Source of the DNA: Prochlorococcus sp. AG-409-L14
GTDB taxonomy: Bacteria > Cyanobacteriota > Cyanobacteriia > PCC-6307 > Cyanobiaceae
Assembly: GCA_003215545.1 (NCBI GenBank)
Contig: QCKF01000007.1
Coordinates: forward strand, 1 to 57,153
Direction of reading: 5' to 3'
DNA: 57,153 nt
Shown here: in pieces, positions 9,145 through 18,762 of the stretch
How positions within the stretch are numbered: the first letter of the stretch is position 1
How the letters are laid out: each line of letters begins with the position of its first letter
Program-made: the position numbers and the translations under genes
Notes under the pieces: model-generated
Database searches by the model: none
What the model saw: only the letters and a program-made list of their open reading frames with translations
What the model was told of the DNA's origin: nothing

Positions 9145-10002
9145 TCAAGAATGCATATCAAATGTCATTTTGGCCCTTCGCCGCTCCAATAACAGAGGAA
9201 CAGCTGCAGATGCGACATTTAACGAATCAACTGCTTCATTATGTGGCAGCCAAATTTCATGCGTACAACAAGACCTAAGGCTCGGATGCAGTCCTGCTCC
9301 TTCGTTCCCTAAGACTAAAACTGTTGGCTTCATCCAATCAATTTCCCAATATGGAGTAACAGACTCAGAAGCCTTAGAACCTGGCACCACAGTAGCTAAA
9401 ACCTGCTGCCCATTCTTAGCCGCTTCTTCTAACTTTATTAAAAGGGCATTTAAGCCCTCCTCTTCTGAAGGCCCAAGGCGCTCATAAGGAAGATGAAGGA
9501 TTGCGCCAGCAGAAGCTCTAAGAACCTTTTGACCTAACGGGTCAGCTCCAGAAGCCAGCCATACTTCCTCAATATCTGCTGCAAGAGCAGTTCTAAACAA
9601 GGTTCCAAGGTTGCCTGGATCCTGCAATCGGTCCAAAGCCAAAGTAAAAGTAGGTTCGTTAACAAGTTTTGGTAAAGCATTAACACTAAAAACACTGGCC
9701 ACACCATCTGGGGTAGAAGTGGTCAAAGAGGCCTTTAATACAGATGGTGTAACCGTATAAATACAAACCTCTTCAGGAATTATTTGAAAAATATCTCTGT
9801 GACTATCTATCCAATCAGGAGTTGCAACTATTTCTGCAGGCTTATGATCTGTTTTTAAAATCTCCTGAAGCAGATGAGTACCTTCCAATAACAACATAGG
9901 AGAACCTTTACTACTAGAGCGCTTACACATATCTCTTAATCGCCTTACTAAAGGATTACGTCGACTCGTAATCAATTCTGATTTCAAATAAATCCTTTCC
10001 AA
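9145..10002 (-). CDS. SpoU/TrmH-family RNA 2'-O-methyltransferase
   Basis: SPOUT-type methylase of rRNA or tRNA ribose. The N-terminal substrate-binding domain begins SRRNPLVRRLRDM. The C-terminal knot shows the three SpoU motifs: LQDPGNLGTLFRTA, VLVLGNEGAGL and the SLNVASAA loop. The 285 residues are full length. The proposed start is TTG at 10002. The exact RNA target cannot be read from sequence. It precedes lpd with almost no gap. Confidence 0.9.
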   Translation of the reverse strand: MERIYLKSELITSRRNPLVRRLRDMCKRSSSKGSPMLLLEGTHLLQEILKTDHKPAEIVATPDWIDSHRDIFQIIPEEVCIYTVTPSVLKASLTTSTPDGVASVFSVNALPKLVNEPTFTLALDRLQDPGNLGTLFRTALAADIEEVWLASGADPLGQKVLRASAGAILHLPYERLGPSEEEGLNALLIKLEEAAKNGQQVLATVVPGSKASESVTPYWEIDWMKPTVLVLGNEGAGLHPSLRSCCTHEIWLPHNEAVDSLNVASAAVPLLLERRRAKMTFDMHS

Positions 10003-10014
10003 AGCTTTCCAAAT

Positions 10015-10263
10015 TTAGAATGTCAAATGACTTTTGACTTTCAAACTTTCACTGATAATAATTTCATTTTCACGAATTTCCAAACCATTGAGAGACGTAA
10101 TCTCACCTTCAAGTCCTTCTTCAGAAAGACTTTCAATCATCTTTTTAATAACTTGCTCTTCCACTGCTGATTGGTCAATTTGATCAGGAGTTAAACGTTC
10201 AAGGAATTGACCAAGTTTTGCAGCAACAAGCTCCGAAGCATTTCCAATTTTCAGCAAAATCAT
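10015..10263 (-). CDS. Conserved-type small cyanobacterial protein, unknown function
   Basis: An 82-residue acidic protein with no signal or membrane helix. The N-terminus is amphipathic (AAKLGQFLERLTPDQ), followed by an acidic middle and a short beta-like C-terminus. It lies 12 bases upstream of the SpoU methylase on the same strand and just downstream of a tRNA-Leu, which supports a real co-transcribed gene. I do not recognise a named family. Confidence 0.7.
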   Translation of the reverse strand: MILLKIGNASELVAAKLGQFLERLTPDQIDQSAVEEQVIKKMIESLSEEGLEGEITSLNGLEIRENEIIISESLKVKSHLTF

Positions 10264-10301
10264 TGTTCAGGGAAAAGGTTGTGTTTCTTGCTCAAAGATA
10301 A

Positions 10302-10384
10302 TGCGGATGGGGAGACTTGAACTCCCATAGCACTAGGCCACATGTACCTGAAACATGCGCGTCTACCAATTCCGCCACATCCGC
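10302..10384 (-). tRNA. trnL-CAG: tRNA-Leu (anticodon CAG)
   Basis: The minus strand folds as a class II tRNA: acceptor GCGGATG pairs with CATCCGC, the D-arm holds AATTGGTAGACGC, the anticodon stem is CATGT/ACATG with loop TTCAGGT (CAG), a long variable arm follows, and the T-loop is TTCAAGT. No CCA is encoded. Confidence 0.95.
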
Positions 10385-10533
10385 TAAATAGGTCGCAATA
10401 GCGACTAAAGGAACATAAGACATACTCAGGATGCAAAAACCTGATTTTCCCCCTCTCCTGAATCCACTTTCAATGCCGACCATCTAGACGTGCGCAATTT
10501 GGATGCAAAGATGGTGGAAGTTAGACAAAGTGC

Positions 10534-11847
10534 GTGATGCCCGTTGCGGCGACAATCTCAGAAGGGATTTTCAAGCCGTACCTTGAGATAGAAGGCAATC
10601 GTTGTCTTTCGGGGAAATTAGAGGTCAGTGGAGCAAAAAACTCAGCCCTAGTGCTTATGGCAGCTTCTCTTCTTACAGAAGAGAAAGTGAAAATTAATAA
10701 TGTCCCAGATCTAACTGATATTCATGGAATGGCTGAAATACTCTTGAAGATAGGAGTGAAACTAAAAAAAACTCTTCCAAATATTGAAATACAAGCTGAT
10801 AATTTGAAACATACGGAATTACCTTATGAACTAGTACATGTTTTAAGAGCAAGTTTTTTTTGCATAGGACCACTGCTAGCAAGACTAGGAAAAGTCAAAA
10901 TTTCACTGCCAGGTGGATGTCAAATAGGAGAAAGGCCAGTTGCTGAACATGTCAAAGGACTTAAATCATTAGGAGCTTTAGTAAGTGTCGAGCATGGAGT
11001 AGTAACAGCTTCTGTATGTGGTTCAAAAAAACGCCTAAAAGGTGCACATATTGTCTTCGATTGTCCAAGTGTTGGAGCCACAGAAACAGTACTCATGGCC
11101 TCGGTTTTAGCAGAAGGTAATAGCACAATTGAGAATGCAGCTCAAGAACCAGAAGTTAAAGATTTAGCAAGAATGCTTAACAGAATGGGGGCACGGATTT
11201 CAGGAGCAGGGGGTCCTAAAATAATGATAGAAGGCGTAAAAACTTTATATGGATGTGAATACAAAGTTATTCCAGACAGAATTGAAGCTGGAACTTTCTT
11301 AATTGCCTCTGCTATAACACGTTCTCCCCTTTTAATAGAACCTGTAATTCCTGGCCATCTAAGCTCTGTACTTCAGAAGTTAAAGGATTGCGGATGCAAA
11401 ATAAATATTGAAAAAGACGTCATAGAAATTATACCTAGAGAAATAATTGGGGTTGATATAACAACCCAACCATTCCCTGGATTTCCAACAGACTTACAAG
11501 CACCTTTTATGTCTCTACTCGCAACAGCAAAAGGTACAAGCGTAATTACAGAGAAAATGTACGAAAATCGTATGCAGCATGTCTCGGAGCTTCAAAGGAT
11601 GGGTGCTTCAATTCGTTTGCAAGGTAATACAGCTGTAATTGAAGGTGTACCTGAGCTCAGCGCTGCACCAATCTCAGGAAGAGACTTAAGGTCATCTGCA
11701 GCAATGGTATTGGCAAGTCTTGCCGCAAAAGGAACAAGTATGGTTTCTGGCCTAAATCATCTTGATAGAGGCTATTCAGAAATTGAGTCAAAACTCAATG
11801 GGATCGGTGCTCATATAATTAGACATCAGCCAAATTACAACCACTGA
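10534..11847 (+). CDS. murA: UDP-N-acetylglucosamine 1-carboxyvinyltransferase
   Basis: First committed step of peptidoglycan synthesis, transferring enolpyruvate from PEP to UDP-GlcNAc; target of fosfomycin. SGAKNSAL is near the N-terminus, the catalytic cysteine loop is [13 protein letters not shown] (about residue 130), and [16 protein letters not shown] with ENRM lies in the second half. The 437 residues match the family. The start is ambiguous: GTG at 10534 is followed directly by ATG at 10537. The gene is followed by tRNA-Leu(CAA). Confidence 0.95.
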   Translation: MMPVAATISEGIFKPYLEIEGNRCLSGKLEVSGAKNSALVLMAASLLTEEKVKINNVPDLTDIHGMAEILLKIGVKLKKTLPNIEIQADNLKHTELPYELVHVLRASFFCIGPLLARLGKVKISLPGGCQIGERPVAEHVKGLKSLGALVSVEHGVVTASVCGSKKRLKGAHIVFDCPSVGATETVLMASVLAEGNSTIENAAQEPEVKDLARMLNRMGARISGAGGPKIMIEGVKTLYGCEYKVIPDRIEAGTFLIASAITRSPLLIEPVIPGHLSSVLQKLKDCGCKINIEKDVIEIIPREIIGVDITTQPFPGFPTDLQAPFMSLLATAKGTSVITEKMYENRMQHVSELQRMGASIRLQGNTAVIEGVPELSAAPISGRDLRSSAAMVLASLAAKGTSMVSGLNHLDRGYSEIESKLNGIGAHIIRHQPNYNH

Positions 11848-11863
11848 GATAAATTAAAGACAT

Positions 11864-11946
11864 GGGAGCGTGGTGGAATTGGTAGACGCACCGCACTCAA
11901 AATGCGGCACCTTCGGGTTTGTCGGTTCGAGTCCGACCGCTCCCAC
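11864..11946 (+). tRNA. trnL-CAA: tRNA-Leu (anticodon CAA)
   Basis: Class II tRNA: acceptor GGGAGCG/CGCTCCC, D-arm AATTGGTAGACGC, anticodon stem CCGCA/TGCGG with loop CTCAAAA (CAA), a variable arm around CTTCGG, and T-loop TTCGAGT. It ends only seven bases before the argD start codon, so it is probably transcribed with argD. Confidence 0.96.
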
Positions 11947-11953
11947 TTCCCTG

Positions 11954-13135
11954 ATGAGGACTTATACAAGACTTCCTTTAAGGCTGATAAAAGGAAAAGG
12001 GTGCTGGGTATGGGATGAACAAAATACAAAGTATCTAGATGCTGTTGCAGGAATTGCTACTTGCACTCTTGGACATAGTGACAAGGCACTTGAACTTTCA
12101 CTGCGTCGACAATTAAAAACACTTCAACATATATCGAACCTTTATCACATAAAAGAACAAGAAGATCTTGCTGAATGGCTAGTGGATAAAAGCTGTGCAG
12201 ATTCTGTTTTCTTTTGCAATAGTGGAGCAGAAGCTAATGAAGCAGCAATAAAACTTGCCAGAAAGTATGGTCATAAAAAAAGAGGAATAAAAAAGCCAAT
12301 CATATTATCTGCTAAGTCTAGTTTTCATGGAAGAACTCTTGCTGCAGTAAGCGCAACGGGACAACCCAAATATCACAAAGACTTTGATCCATTAGTAGAA
12401 GGTTTTAAATTCTTTCCATATAACGATATTAATTTCATAGAAAATATTATTACAAACCTAGAAAAGTCACAGCCTTCCATTTCAGCTATAATAATTGAAC
12501 CACTTCAAGGCGAAGGTGGAGTTAATCCAGGTAATAGGAATTTCTTTTTGAAATTAAGAGAGTTATGTAATAAACACGAGATCTTGTTGATTTTAGATGA
12601 GGTCCAAACTGGTGTAGGTAGATGCGGAACCTGGTGGGGCTATGAAAAAGTCGGCATAGAGCCTGATGTTTTCACAGTTGCAAAAGGGTTAGGGGGCGGA
12701 CATCCAATTGGTGCATTATTAGTCAAGGAAAATGCGGATTTTCTAGAACCTGGAGATCATGCGAGTACGTTTGGAGGTAATCCTTTCGCATGTAGAGCAG
12801 CTTTAACTGTAGTAAAGGAAATAGAAAGAAGGAAAATACTTGAAAATGTAAATGCTCGAAGTTCTCAACTAGTAAATGGCCTAATCGACTTACACAAGGC
12901 TTTCCCAAATAATATAAAAGAGACAAGAGGTTGGGGACTTATACAAGGAATTGTGCTCAGAGAAGAAACCAAAATTACTTCCTATGATATTGTAAATGAA
13001 GCCATCAAACAAAAACTACTTATAGTGGCTGCAGGACCAAAAGTCATAAGAATGGTACCTCCATTAATTATTAAAAAAAATGAGGTAAATATACTATTAG
13101 AACGACTATATAGTACCTTGAAAGAATTCATATAA
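11954..13135 (+). CDS. argD: Acetylornithine aminotransferase
   Basis: PLP enzyme of arginine synthesis (class III aminotransferase). It contains FFCNSGAEANEAAIKLARKYG, SFHGRTLAAVSATGQ, IIEPLQGEGGV, ILDEVQTGVGRCG, the PLP-Lys in TVAKGLGGGHPIGA, and STFGGNPFACRAAL. The frame is open through the tRNA, but the ATG at 11954 gives the usual N-terminus and 393 residues. Only seven bases separate the tRNA 3' end from this ATG, leaving little room for a leader after tRNA processing. Confidence 0.94.
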   Translation: MRTYTRLPLRLIKGKGCWVWDEQNTKYLDAVAGIATCTLGHSDKALELSLRRQLKTLQHISNLYHIKEQEDLAEWLVDKSCADSVFFCNSGAEANEAAIKLARKYGHKKRGIKKPIILSAKSSFHGRTLAAVSATGQPKYHKDFDPLVEGFKFFPYNDINFIENIITNLEKSQPSISAIIIEPLQGEGGVNPGNRNFFLKLRELCNKHEILLILDEVQTGVGRCGTWWGYEKVGIEPDVFTVAKGLGGGHPIGALLVKENADFLEPGDHASTFGGNPFACRAALTVVKEIERRKILENVNARSSQLVNGLIDLHKAFPNNIKETRGWGLIQGIVLREETKITSYDIVNEAIKQKLLIVAAGPKVIRMVPPLIIKKNEVNILLERLYSTLKEFI

Positions 13136-13153
13136 TTCATATAAACAAGTAAG

Positions 13154-14380
13154 TTGGATTCATTAAATTTCAATAAAAATGAAGAGCCAATTCTTTTTCG
13201 AGAAACGGATAATATTGATCTTAAACTAAATAGAATTGAAGACTTTCTAAAAGAGATCAAAAATCCATGTGCACTCGTTCCAGCAATTCAAATTGCTGGA
13301 ACAAATGGAAAAGGCTCAATAGCAAGCTTCATTGAAAATAGTCTCAAAGAAGCCAAAATATCATTTGGAGTATATACATCACCTCACTTGAAAAATTGGT
13401 GCGAAAGAATACGAGTAAATGGTTGTGAAATTACAAAATTAGAATTTAAAAAAACATTAAAAAAGCATAAAAATTTAATCATTCAGCATAAATTAACACC
13501 TTTTGAAATTCTTTTTGCTTTAGCGCTTGACTATTTCTCTACAAAGGATCTACAGCTTATAGTTTTAGAAGTAGGCTTGGGAGGAAGGTTAGATGCAACC
13601 ACTTCTCATCCAACTCGACCGATTATTGCAATGAGTTCAATAGGTCTAGATCACAAAGAATATTTAGGTGAAAGTCTTGAAGATATAACAAAAGAGAAGG
13701 CAGCCATAATCAAACCCGGATGCACAGTCATATCATCCCAGCAACATCCTGAGGTCTGTAAAATACTTGAAGAGAAAGCCAGAGAAAATAATGCCAAAAT
13801 AAAATGGGTAAATGAAATCTCTAAAGATTGGAAGCTAGGAATACCTGGAAAAATTCAGTATAAAAATGCTGCAGTAGCCAAAGCTGTTCTGGAGGAGTTG
13901 AACCTACTGAATATAAAGATTAAGAAAGAAGACATAAAAAGAGGCCTCGAAACTGCATATTGGCCTGGGCGAATGCAATTAGTTAAATGGCAAGAAAAGC
14001 CTATTTTACTAGACGCGGCACATAACCCGCCGGCAGCTAAACAACTCTCTTTAGAAAGAAAAGATTGGCCTAATCAAGAGAATGGGGTCGTATGGATATT
14101 AGGCATACAAAAGAAAAAAGAAGGTCCGCAAATAGTTAGGAATCTAATCCAAAAAAAAGATATTGCATGGATCATTCCAATCCCTAATTTCCAAAGCTGG
14201 AGCAAAAGAGAACTTTGCAAAGCCTGTCCAGAAATAGAACTGCAATTAAGACAAGCTGATGATATTCAAGAGGTTCTTGCTGAGCTAAGTTCAGCAAGAG
14301 ACTGGCCCAAACCTCCACCAGTCTTAGCAGGATCTCTATATTTAATTGGAGATATATTGCAAAGAGAAATTTTTAATTAG
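13154..14380 (+). CDS. folC: Folylpolyglutamate / dihydrofolate synthase
   Basis: ATP-dependent ligase adding glutamate to (dihydro)folate or dihydropteroate. The P-loop IAGTNGKGSIASFIE is near residue 48, followed by TSPHLKNWCERIRVNG, VLEVGLGGRLDATT and LGESLEDITKEKAAIIKPG. The C-terminal domain includes LLDAAHNPPAAKQL. The 408 residues are typical. The start is TTG at 13154, 18 bases after argD, so the pair is likely co-transcribed. Confidence 0.93.
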   Translation: MDSLNFNKNEEPILFRETDNIDLKLNRIEDFLKEIKNPCALVPAIQIAGTNGKGSIASFIENSLKEAKISFGVYTSPHLKNWCERIRVNGCEITKLEFKKTLKKHKNLIIQHKLTPFEILFALALDYFSTKDLQLIVLEVGLGGRLDATTSHPTRPIIAMSSIGLDHKEYLGESLEDITKEKAAIIKPGCTVISSQQHPEVCKILEEKARENNAKIKWVNEISKDWKLGIPGKIQYKNAAVAKAVLEELNLLNIKIKKEDIKRGLETAYWPGRMQLVKWQEKPILLDAAHNPPAAKQLSLERKDWPNQENGVVWILGIQKKKEGPQIVRNLIQKKDIAWIIPIPNFQSWSKRELCKACPEIELQLRQADDIQEVLAELSSARDWPKPPPVLAGSLYLIGDILQREIFN

Positions 14381-14443
14381 AAATTGATAATTCTAAAAAA
14401 GTTATAAAATTATTAATTCCATATCATTGTTAAATAATCTCAT

Positions 14444-15784
14444 CTATGTCCAACCTTTTAATTTACCAGGATTCAAAAGACCGTCAGGGTCATACATCCT
14501 CTTTGCCTTAACTTGAGCACCATCAATAACTCCCAATCCACCATCTTCAACTGTAATTACATGAGGATTAAACAAAACAGCCCCTAACTCTTTGCATTGG
14601 GAAGTCAACTTTTCTAGTTCTTCAGGCCCTTTCCATCTAACAAGAGGCAAAGCCGCTACTCTCTGGACACCTTGCTGCCGAACTGCTTCTAAATGCCATA
14701 AAAGATCATCCCCCCAATCTGACTTGATTTGCTCAATAGCCTTAATCTCAGGCTGAGGTAAAAGCATTTGTAAATAGGTCCAATTCTTATCAATAGCCCG
14801 CATATGGAGAGTCGTGTGATTCCAACTAAGTTCTCTTAAGCCTGTACCACTTTTATTATTTTCTTGACCAATATGTATACAATTCGCACCAAATTCAGAA
14901 CTAATCCGTTGAATGGTGCTTATACCATCAGGCGAAACTAGTATAAGAAGCCTATGAGAACCCATATAGTCGCCAGACCAACCAGGTAATTTTTCAACAA
15001 TTTCTTTTTCAAGAAGAGTGCAAAGAAAAATATCCACTGCAACTTTTGAGCATGTTTGAAGGATTTGAAGCGCTATAGATATATCGGAACAATCAATGGT
15101 TAATTCTTGCCATTTAATAGCATTTGTAGTTGATAGTTTAATTGCTGTGATGATGCCATTAGTACCATATGAGTGATTGAGGGCCTCAGCTTCAGAAGCA
15201 TCAAGAATTAAAGTTTTAGATGGATTCTCCAGAGTTACAATTTCCAGTCCTAATAAATGACCAGGATCACGCAAAAATCCCCAACGAATAGAACCAATCC
15301 CTCCAGAACCCCCTGCTAAAAATCCTCCAATTGAGGCACTCCTCCAGGTACTAGGAAGTAAACGTAACTGACGACCATAAAGCCCCAATTGTTCATCTAA
15401 ATCTTTAAGGATACAACCAGGTTCAACAGTTACTGCCCCTGTTACTGGATCAAAATCACGAATTTTCTTGAGCTCTCCCATTAACATGACTACACCACGT
15501 TGAAGAGGTACACATTGTCCATAATTGCCTGTCCCGGAGCCTCGAAGAGTTAATGGGACCCCAAATTTTCTACACGCAGTTGCTACTGCAGATACACCAT
15601 TAATTGTCCTGGGCCTAACAACAAGATCAGCAGAACAATCTTTAAGTTCTTCACGCAAGATAGGAGAGTATTCATAAAAATCCCTAGAGAATTTTTGTTT
15701 TTCAACTTGCGAGTCTATCCAGTCTAAATCATCCAAATCTTCTAGTTCCTTTCTTAGGTTTAAAAAGCTAGCTGAAGTGTTCAT
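14444..15784 (-). CDS. FAD-linked oxidase, GlcD-like, substrate unknown
   Basis: Flavin-dependent oxidase or dehydrogenase of the FAD_binding_4 family. The FAD-binding part shows VVRPRTINGVSAVATACRKFGVPLTLRGSGTGNYGQC and the SIGGFLAGGSGGIGS segment; the C-terminal part ends YDPDGLLNPGKLKGW, typical of glycolate/lactate oxidase relatives. At 446 residues it is nearly full length. It lies 13 bases downstream of an amidohydrolase on the same strand, suggesting a two-gene operon. Assignment as glycolate dehydrogenase would be over-reach. Confidence 0.85.
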   Translation of the reverse strand: MNTSASFLNLRKELEDLDDLDWIDSQVEKQKFSRDFYEYSPILREELKDCSADLVVRPRTINGVSAVATACRKFGVPLTLRGSGTGNYGQCVPLQRGVVMLMGELKKIRDFDPVTGAVTVEPGCILKDLDEQLGLYGRQLRLLPSTWRSASIGGFLAGGSGGIGSIRWGFLRDPGHLLGLEIVTLENPSKTLILDASEAEALNHSYGTNGIITAIKLSTTNAIKWQELTIDCSDISIALQILQTCSKVAVDIFLCTLLEKEIVEKLPGWSGDYMGSHRLLILVSPDGISTIQRISSEFGANCIHIGQENNKSGTGLRELSWNHTTLHMRAIDKNWTYLQMLLPQPEIKAIEQIKSDWGDDLLWHLEAVRQQGVQRVAALPLVRWKGPEELEKLTSQCKELGAVLFNPHVITVEDGGLGVIDGAQVKAKRMYDPDGLLNPGKLKGWT

Positions 15785-15797
15785 TAATCCTCAGAAT

Positions 15798-17069
15798 CTA
15801 TGATAAATAATAAGGAATAGTGCCACTATCAAGCCATTTACCTTTAATCATTATTCTCCGTGCAGGTGGATGTTTTAAAGCTTCAACCCAACTATTTGCA
15901 TCCAATAAAACAAAATCTGCTGGGCTCCCAATTTTAAAAGTGCCATCCCATTCAAGTCCTAAAACTTTTGCTGCAGAAGTTGTGAAAGGAGCGAGACCCA
16001 ATCTTTGCCATGGAGCCAACTGTGTCAATGGCAAAGAAAATGCCATGAGAGAAATTGGATCCAAATTTCCACCAGGGAACCATGCATCCTGAACGTTGTC
16101 TCCTCCTATGGCAACTACTACCCCAGCCTCTTGTAATTGAAAAACTGGAGCAAAAGGTCGCTTAAAAGGTGTTTCTCTTGGGTTGCGCCCCAACAACCAT
16201 GCATTAGTAAGAGGCAAAGCAACAACATTTAAGTCGTGTTTAGCAATATTCTTTGCCAAACTTCTTAAAGCCTTCGGGGGAAGCAATCCCATGCTGCTGG
16301 AATGACTACAAGTTATAGGAATCTCCAATTCAACTAATTTCAAAACTTTTAACAATTGCTTTAAACCTACAGCTGGATGAACTTGAGATTCATCAATATG
16401 CAAGTCAACTCCACACCCATATTTATTAGCGAGTTGAAGCATTCTCTTAAGTAAATGTTTGGCAGATCTTTCTTTAAAAGGAGGCACAAGGACACCACCT
16501 ATAAGACCTTTAACATCAATCAAATCCCTGGCAAAGTCTTCTCCACCATCAGTATTCCAATATTCTAATGGTGCCAAAGCTACTAACTGGAGCTCAATGA
16601 AAGGACTCCATTTTAATTTAATCTTTTTTAAGACATCCCAAATTTGATCTTGATTAGGCCCAATGCTATCGATATGAGTGCGAATTGCTCGAAGTCCATT
16701 CTTAAGAGCAATTGCTAGGGATCTCTCAACTCTTTCTCTAACCTCTAATGCATTTCGCACCTTTAACTCTTTCATATTAGAAATAAAAGCAGCTTGATAT
16801 GTACCATCAAAATTAGGAAACCTTGACCAAGTAAATGCTTTATCAAGATGCGTATGCGGCTCAATCAACCTAGGTAGCAAAAGCTTTGTCGGGGCTGGTT
16901 TTACATAAAGATCAATTTCATGGAGATCAGTAATTCTTCCTCCCTCCCAACCAATACCCATAGGGCAAAGTCCTTCATTGCTCACCTGTGACTTCATTCC
17001 AATCTTGGGAAGGGTTAATAAGCCACGGGGAATTAACGCCTCTAAATAACCTTTGAAGTCACTCCTCAC
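15798..17069 (-). CDS. Amidohydrolase, cytosine-deaminase-like
   Basis: Metal-dependent hydrolase of the amidohydrolase superfamily. The metal-binding motif EPHTHLDKAFTW is near residue 72. HIDES supplies the next metal ligand, a SHSS segment lies in the middle, and IGGDNVQDAW carries the catalytic Asp. The C-terminal beta part KIGSPADFVLLDA is standard. The arrangement resembles CodA-like deaminases acting on cytosine or related rings; substrate is inferred. The start is GTG at 17069. It probably forms an operon with the FAD oxidase. Confidence 0.82.
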   Translation of the reverse strand: MRSDFKGYLEALIPRGLLTLPKIGMKSQVSNEGLCPMGIGWEGGRITDLHEIDLYVKPAPTKLLLPRLIEPHTHLDKAFTWSRFPNFDGTYQAAFISNMKELKVRNALEVRERVERSLAIALKNGLRAIRTHIDSIGPNQDQIWDVLKKIKLKWSPFIELQLVALAPLEYWNTDGGEDFARDLIDVKGLIGGVLVPPFKERSAKHLLKRMLQLANKYGCGVDLHIDESQVHPAVGLKQLLKVLKLVELEIPITCSHSSSMGLLPPKALRSLAKNIAKHDLNVVALPLTNAWLLGRNPRETPFKRPFAPVFQLQEAGVVVAIGGDNVQDAWFPGGNLDPISLMAFSLPLTQLAPWQRLGLAPFTTSAAKVLGLEWDGTFKIGSPADFVLLDANSWVEALKHPPARRIMIKGKWLDSGTIPYYLS

Positions 17070-17125
17070 TCTTTTTGACCGTTGTAATTAGAATTCTAGA
17101 GGAATTGTTAGATTCTTAAAGACGC

Positions 17126-17199
17126 GGCGGGCGTCGCCAAGTGGTTAAGGCAGCGGCTTGTGGCGCCGCTATTCGGGGGTTCGAATCCCCTCGCTCGCC
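17126..17199 (+). tRNA. trnH-GTG: tRNA-His (anticodon GTG)
   Basis: Acceptor GCGGGCG pairs with CGCTCGC. The extra 5' G (position -1) at 17126 faces the discriminator C, as in histidine tRNAs. The anticodon stem is GCGGC/GCCGC with loop TTGTGGC (GTG), and the T-arm is GGGGG-TTCGAAT-CCCCT. Confidence 0.96.
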
Positions 17200-17307
17200 C
17201 TCATCATTTCATCCCAATGGTGAATCCCTCGCCTATCAAGCCATTCAGCTTTAAACGGAGTTGCTTGTTTGCGAAACAGCAATCATCCCTAAAAGGAAAA
17301 GCGAACC

Positions 17308-18708
17308 GTGCTCACGACTCGTAAGGAACAAATACAAGAAAACGCCGAAGTCGCCGAACATATCCGAGGTAGCTATTGGATAACTACATTCGGCTGTCAA
17401 ATGAACAAAGCAGATTCTGAGCGCATGGCCGGGATCCTTGAAAGCATGGGATATATAGAGGCTTCGGCCGAACTCCATGCAGATCTAGTCCTCTTTAATA
17501 CATGTACTATCCGTGATAATGCTGAGCAAAAGGTATATAGCTACCTAGGCAGGCAAGCTCTTCGCAAACATTCTCATCCACATCTAAAATTAATAGTGGC
17601 CGGGTGCGTAGCTCAACAAGAAGGTGAGTCTCTATTAAGAAGAGTCCCTGAACTAGATCTTGTAATGGGGCCACAACATGCAAACCGTTTAGAAACTCTG
17701 CTTCAACAAGTTGATAACGGTCAGCAGGTTATTGCAACTGAAGAGAACCACATACTGGAAGATCTAACGACAGCTCGTAGAGATAGCAAAATATGTGCAT
17801 GGGTAAATGTAATTTATGGTTGCAATGAAAGATGCACATACTGTGTGGTTCCCTCAGTTAGAGGTAAAGAACAGTCAAGATCAAAAGAAGCAATACGAGA
17901 AGAAATAGAACAATTAGTCTCTTCTGGCTATAAAGAAATCACACTTCTTGGTCAAAATATTGACGCATATGGTCGAGACTTACCTGGAAGAACAATTAAA
18001 GGGAGTTTTAAAAATAGTCTTACTGATCTTCTTTATTTTATTCATGATGTTGAAGGACTTGAACGTATACGATTTGCCACAAGTCATCCTAGATACTTCA
18101 CCGAAAGGTTAATTCAAGCTTGTTCTGATTTATCAAAAGTCTGCGAACACTTTCATATCCCAGTACAGAGTGGAAATAATGAAATTTTAAATTCCATGGC
18201 CAGAGGCTATAGTGTTGAGCGTTATAAACGAATAATCGATAAGATAAAGAAGCTTATGCCAGAATCTGCAATCACTTCAGACGTAATAGTAGGTTTCCCT
18301 GGAGAGACAGATTCCCAATTTAAAAATACATTATCCCTAGTCAAGGAAATAGGTTTTGACCAAGTAAATACAGCTGCATATTCGCCACGTCCAAACACAC
18401 CAGCAGCTAAGTGGACAAACCAAGTATCAGAAGATGTAAAAGTAAAGAGACTTAAATTAATAAATCAAACAGTTGAAGAAACTGCAAAAGAAAGAAATGC
18501 TAGGTATTTAAATCAAGCATTAGAGATACTAGCTGAAGGAATCAATCCCAAGGACTCTAAACAATTAATGGGTCGTACAAGGACAAATAGGTTAACTTTT
18601 TTTGATGCAATAGGACCTAATAATCAAATTTACAAATCTGGTGACTTAGTCAAAGTACAGATAAATAAGATAAGGTCATTTTCCTTGACAGGCACGCCAA
18701 TAATTTAA
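17308..18708 (+). CDS. miaB: tRNA-2-methylthio-N6-dimethylallyladenosine synthase
   Basis: Radical SAM methylthiotransferase acting at A37 of tRNAs. The N-terminal UPF0004 domain contains [26 protein letters not shown] and VAGCVAQQ, supplying three cluster cysteines. The radical SAM motif is [17 protein letters not shown], with [11 protein letters not shown] further on and a C-terminal TRAM domain ([12 protein letters not shown]). The 466 residues match the family. The start is GTG at 17308. Confidence 0.95.
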   Translation: MLTTRKEQIQENAEVAEHIRGSYWITTFGCQMNKADSERMAGILESMGYIEASAELHADLVLFNTCTIRDNAEQKVYSYLGRQALRKHSHPHLKLIVAGCVAQQEGESLLRRVPELDLVMGPQHANRLETLLQQVDNGQQVIATEENHILEDLTTARRDSKICAWVNVIYGCNERCTYCVVPSVRGKEQSRSKEAIREEIEQLVSSGYKEITLLGQNIDAYGRDLPGRTIKGSFKNSLTDLLYFIHDVEGLERIRFATSHPRYFTERLIQACSDLSKVCEHFHIPVQSGNNEILNSMARGYSVERYKRIIDKIKKLMPESAITSDVIVGFPGETDSQFKNTLSLVKEIGFDQVNTAAYSPRPNTPAAKWTNQVSEDVKVKRLKLINQTVEETAKERNARYLNQALEILAEGINPKDSKQLMGRTRTNRLTFFDAIGPNNQIYKSGDLVKVQINKIRSFSLTGTPII

Positions 18709-18762
18709 AAAACTATTACTATTAAATAATTTCAATGAAGAATTAATCACAAATATTATTCC

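Noticed and set aside
11870-11953. Extended argD start inside the tRNA
   Set aside because: The frame is open but the residues come from tRNA-Leu sequence; the ATG at 11954 gives the normal N-terminus.
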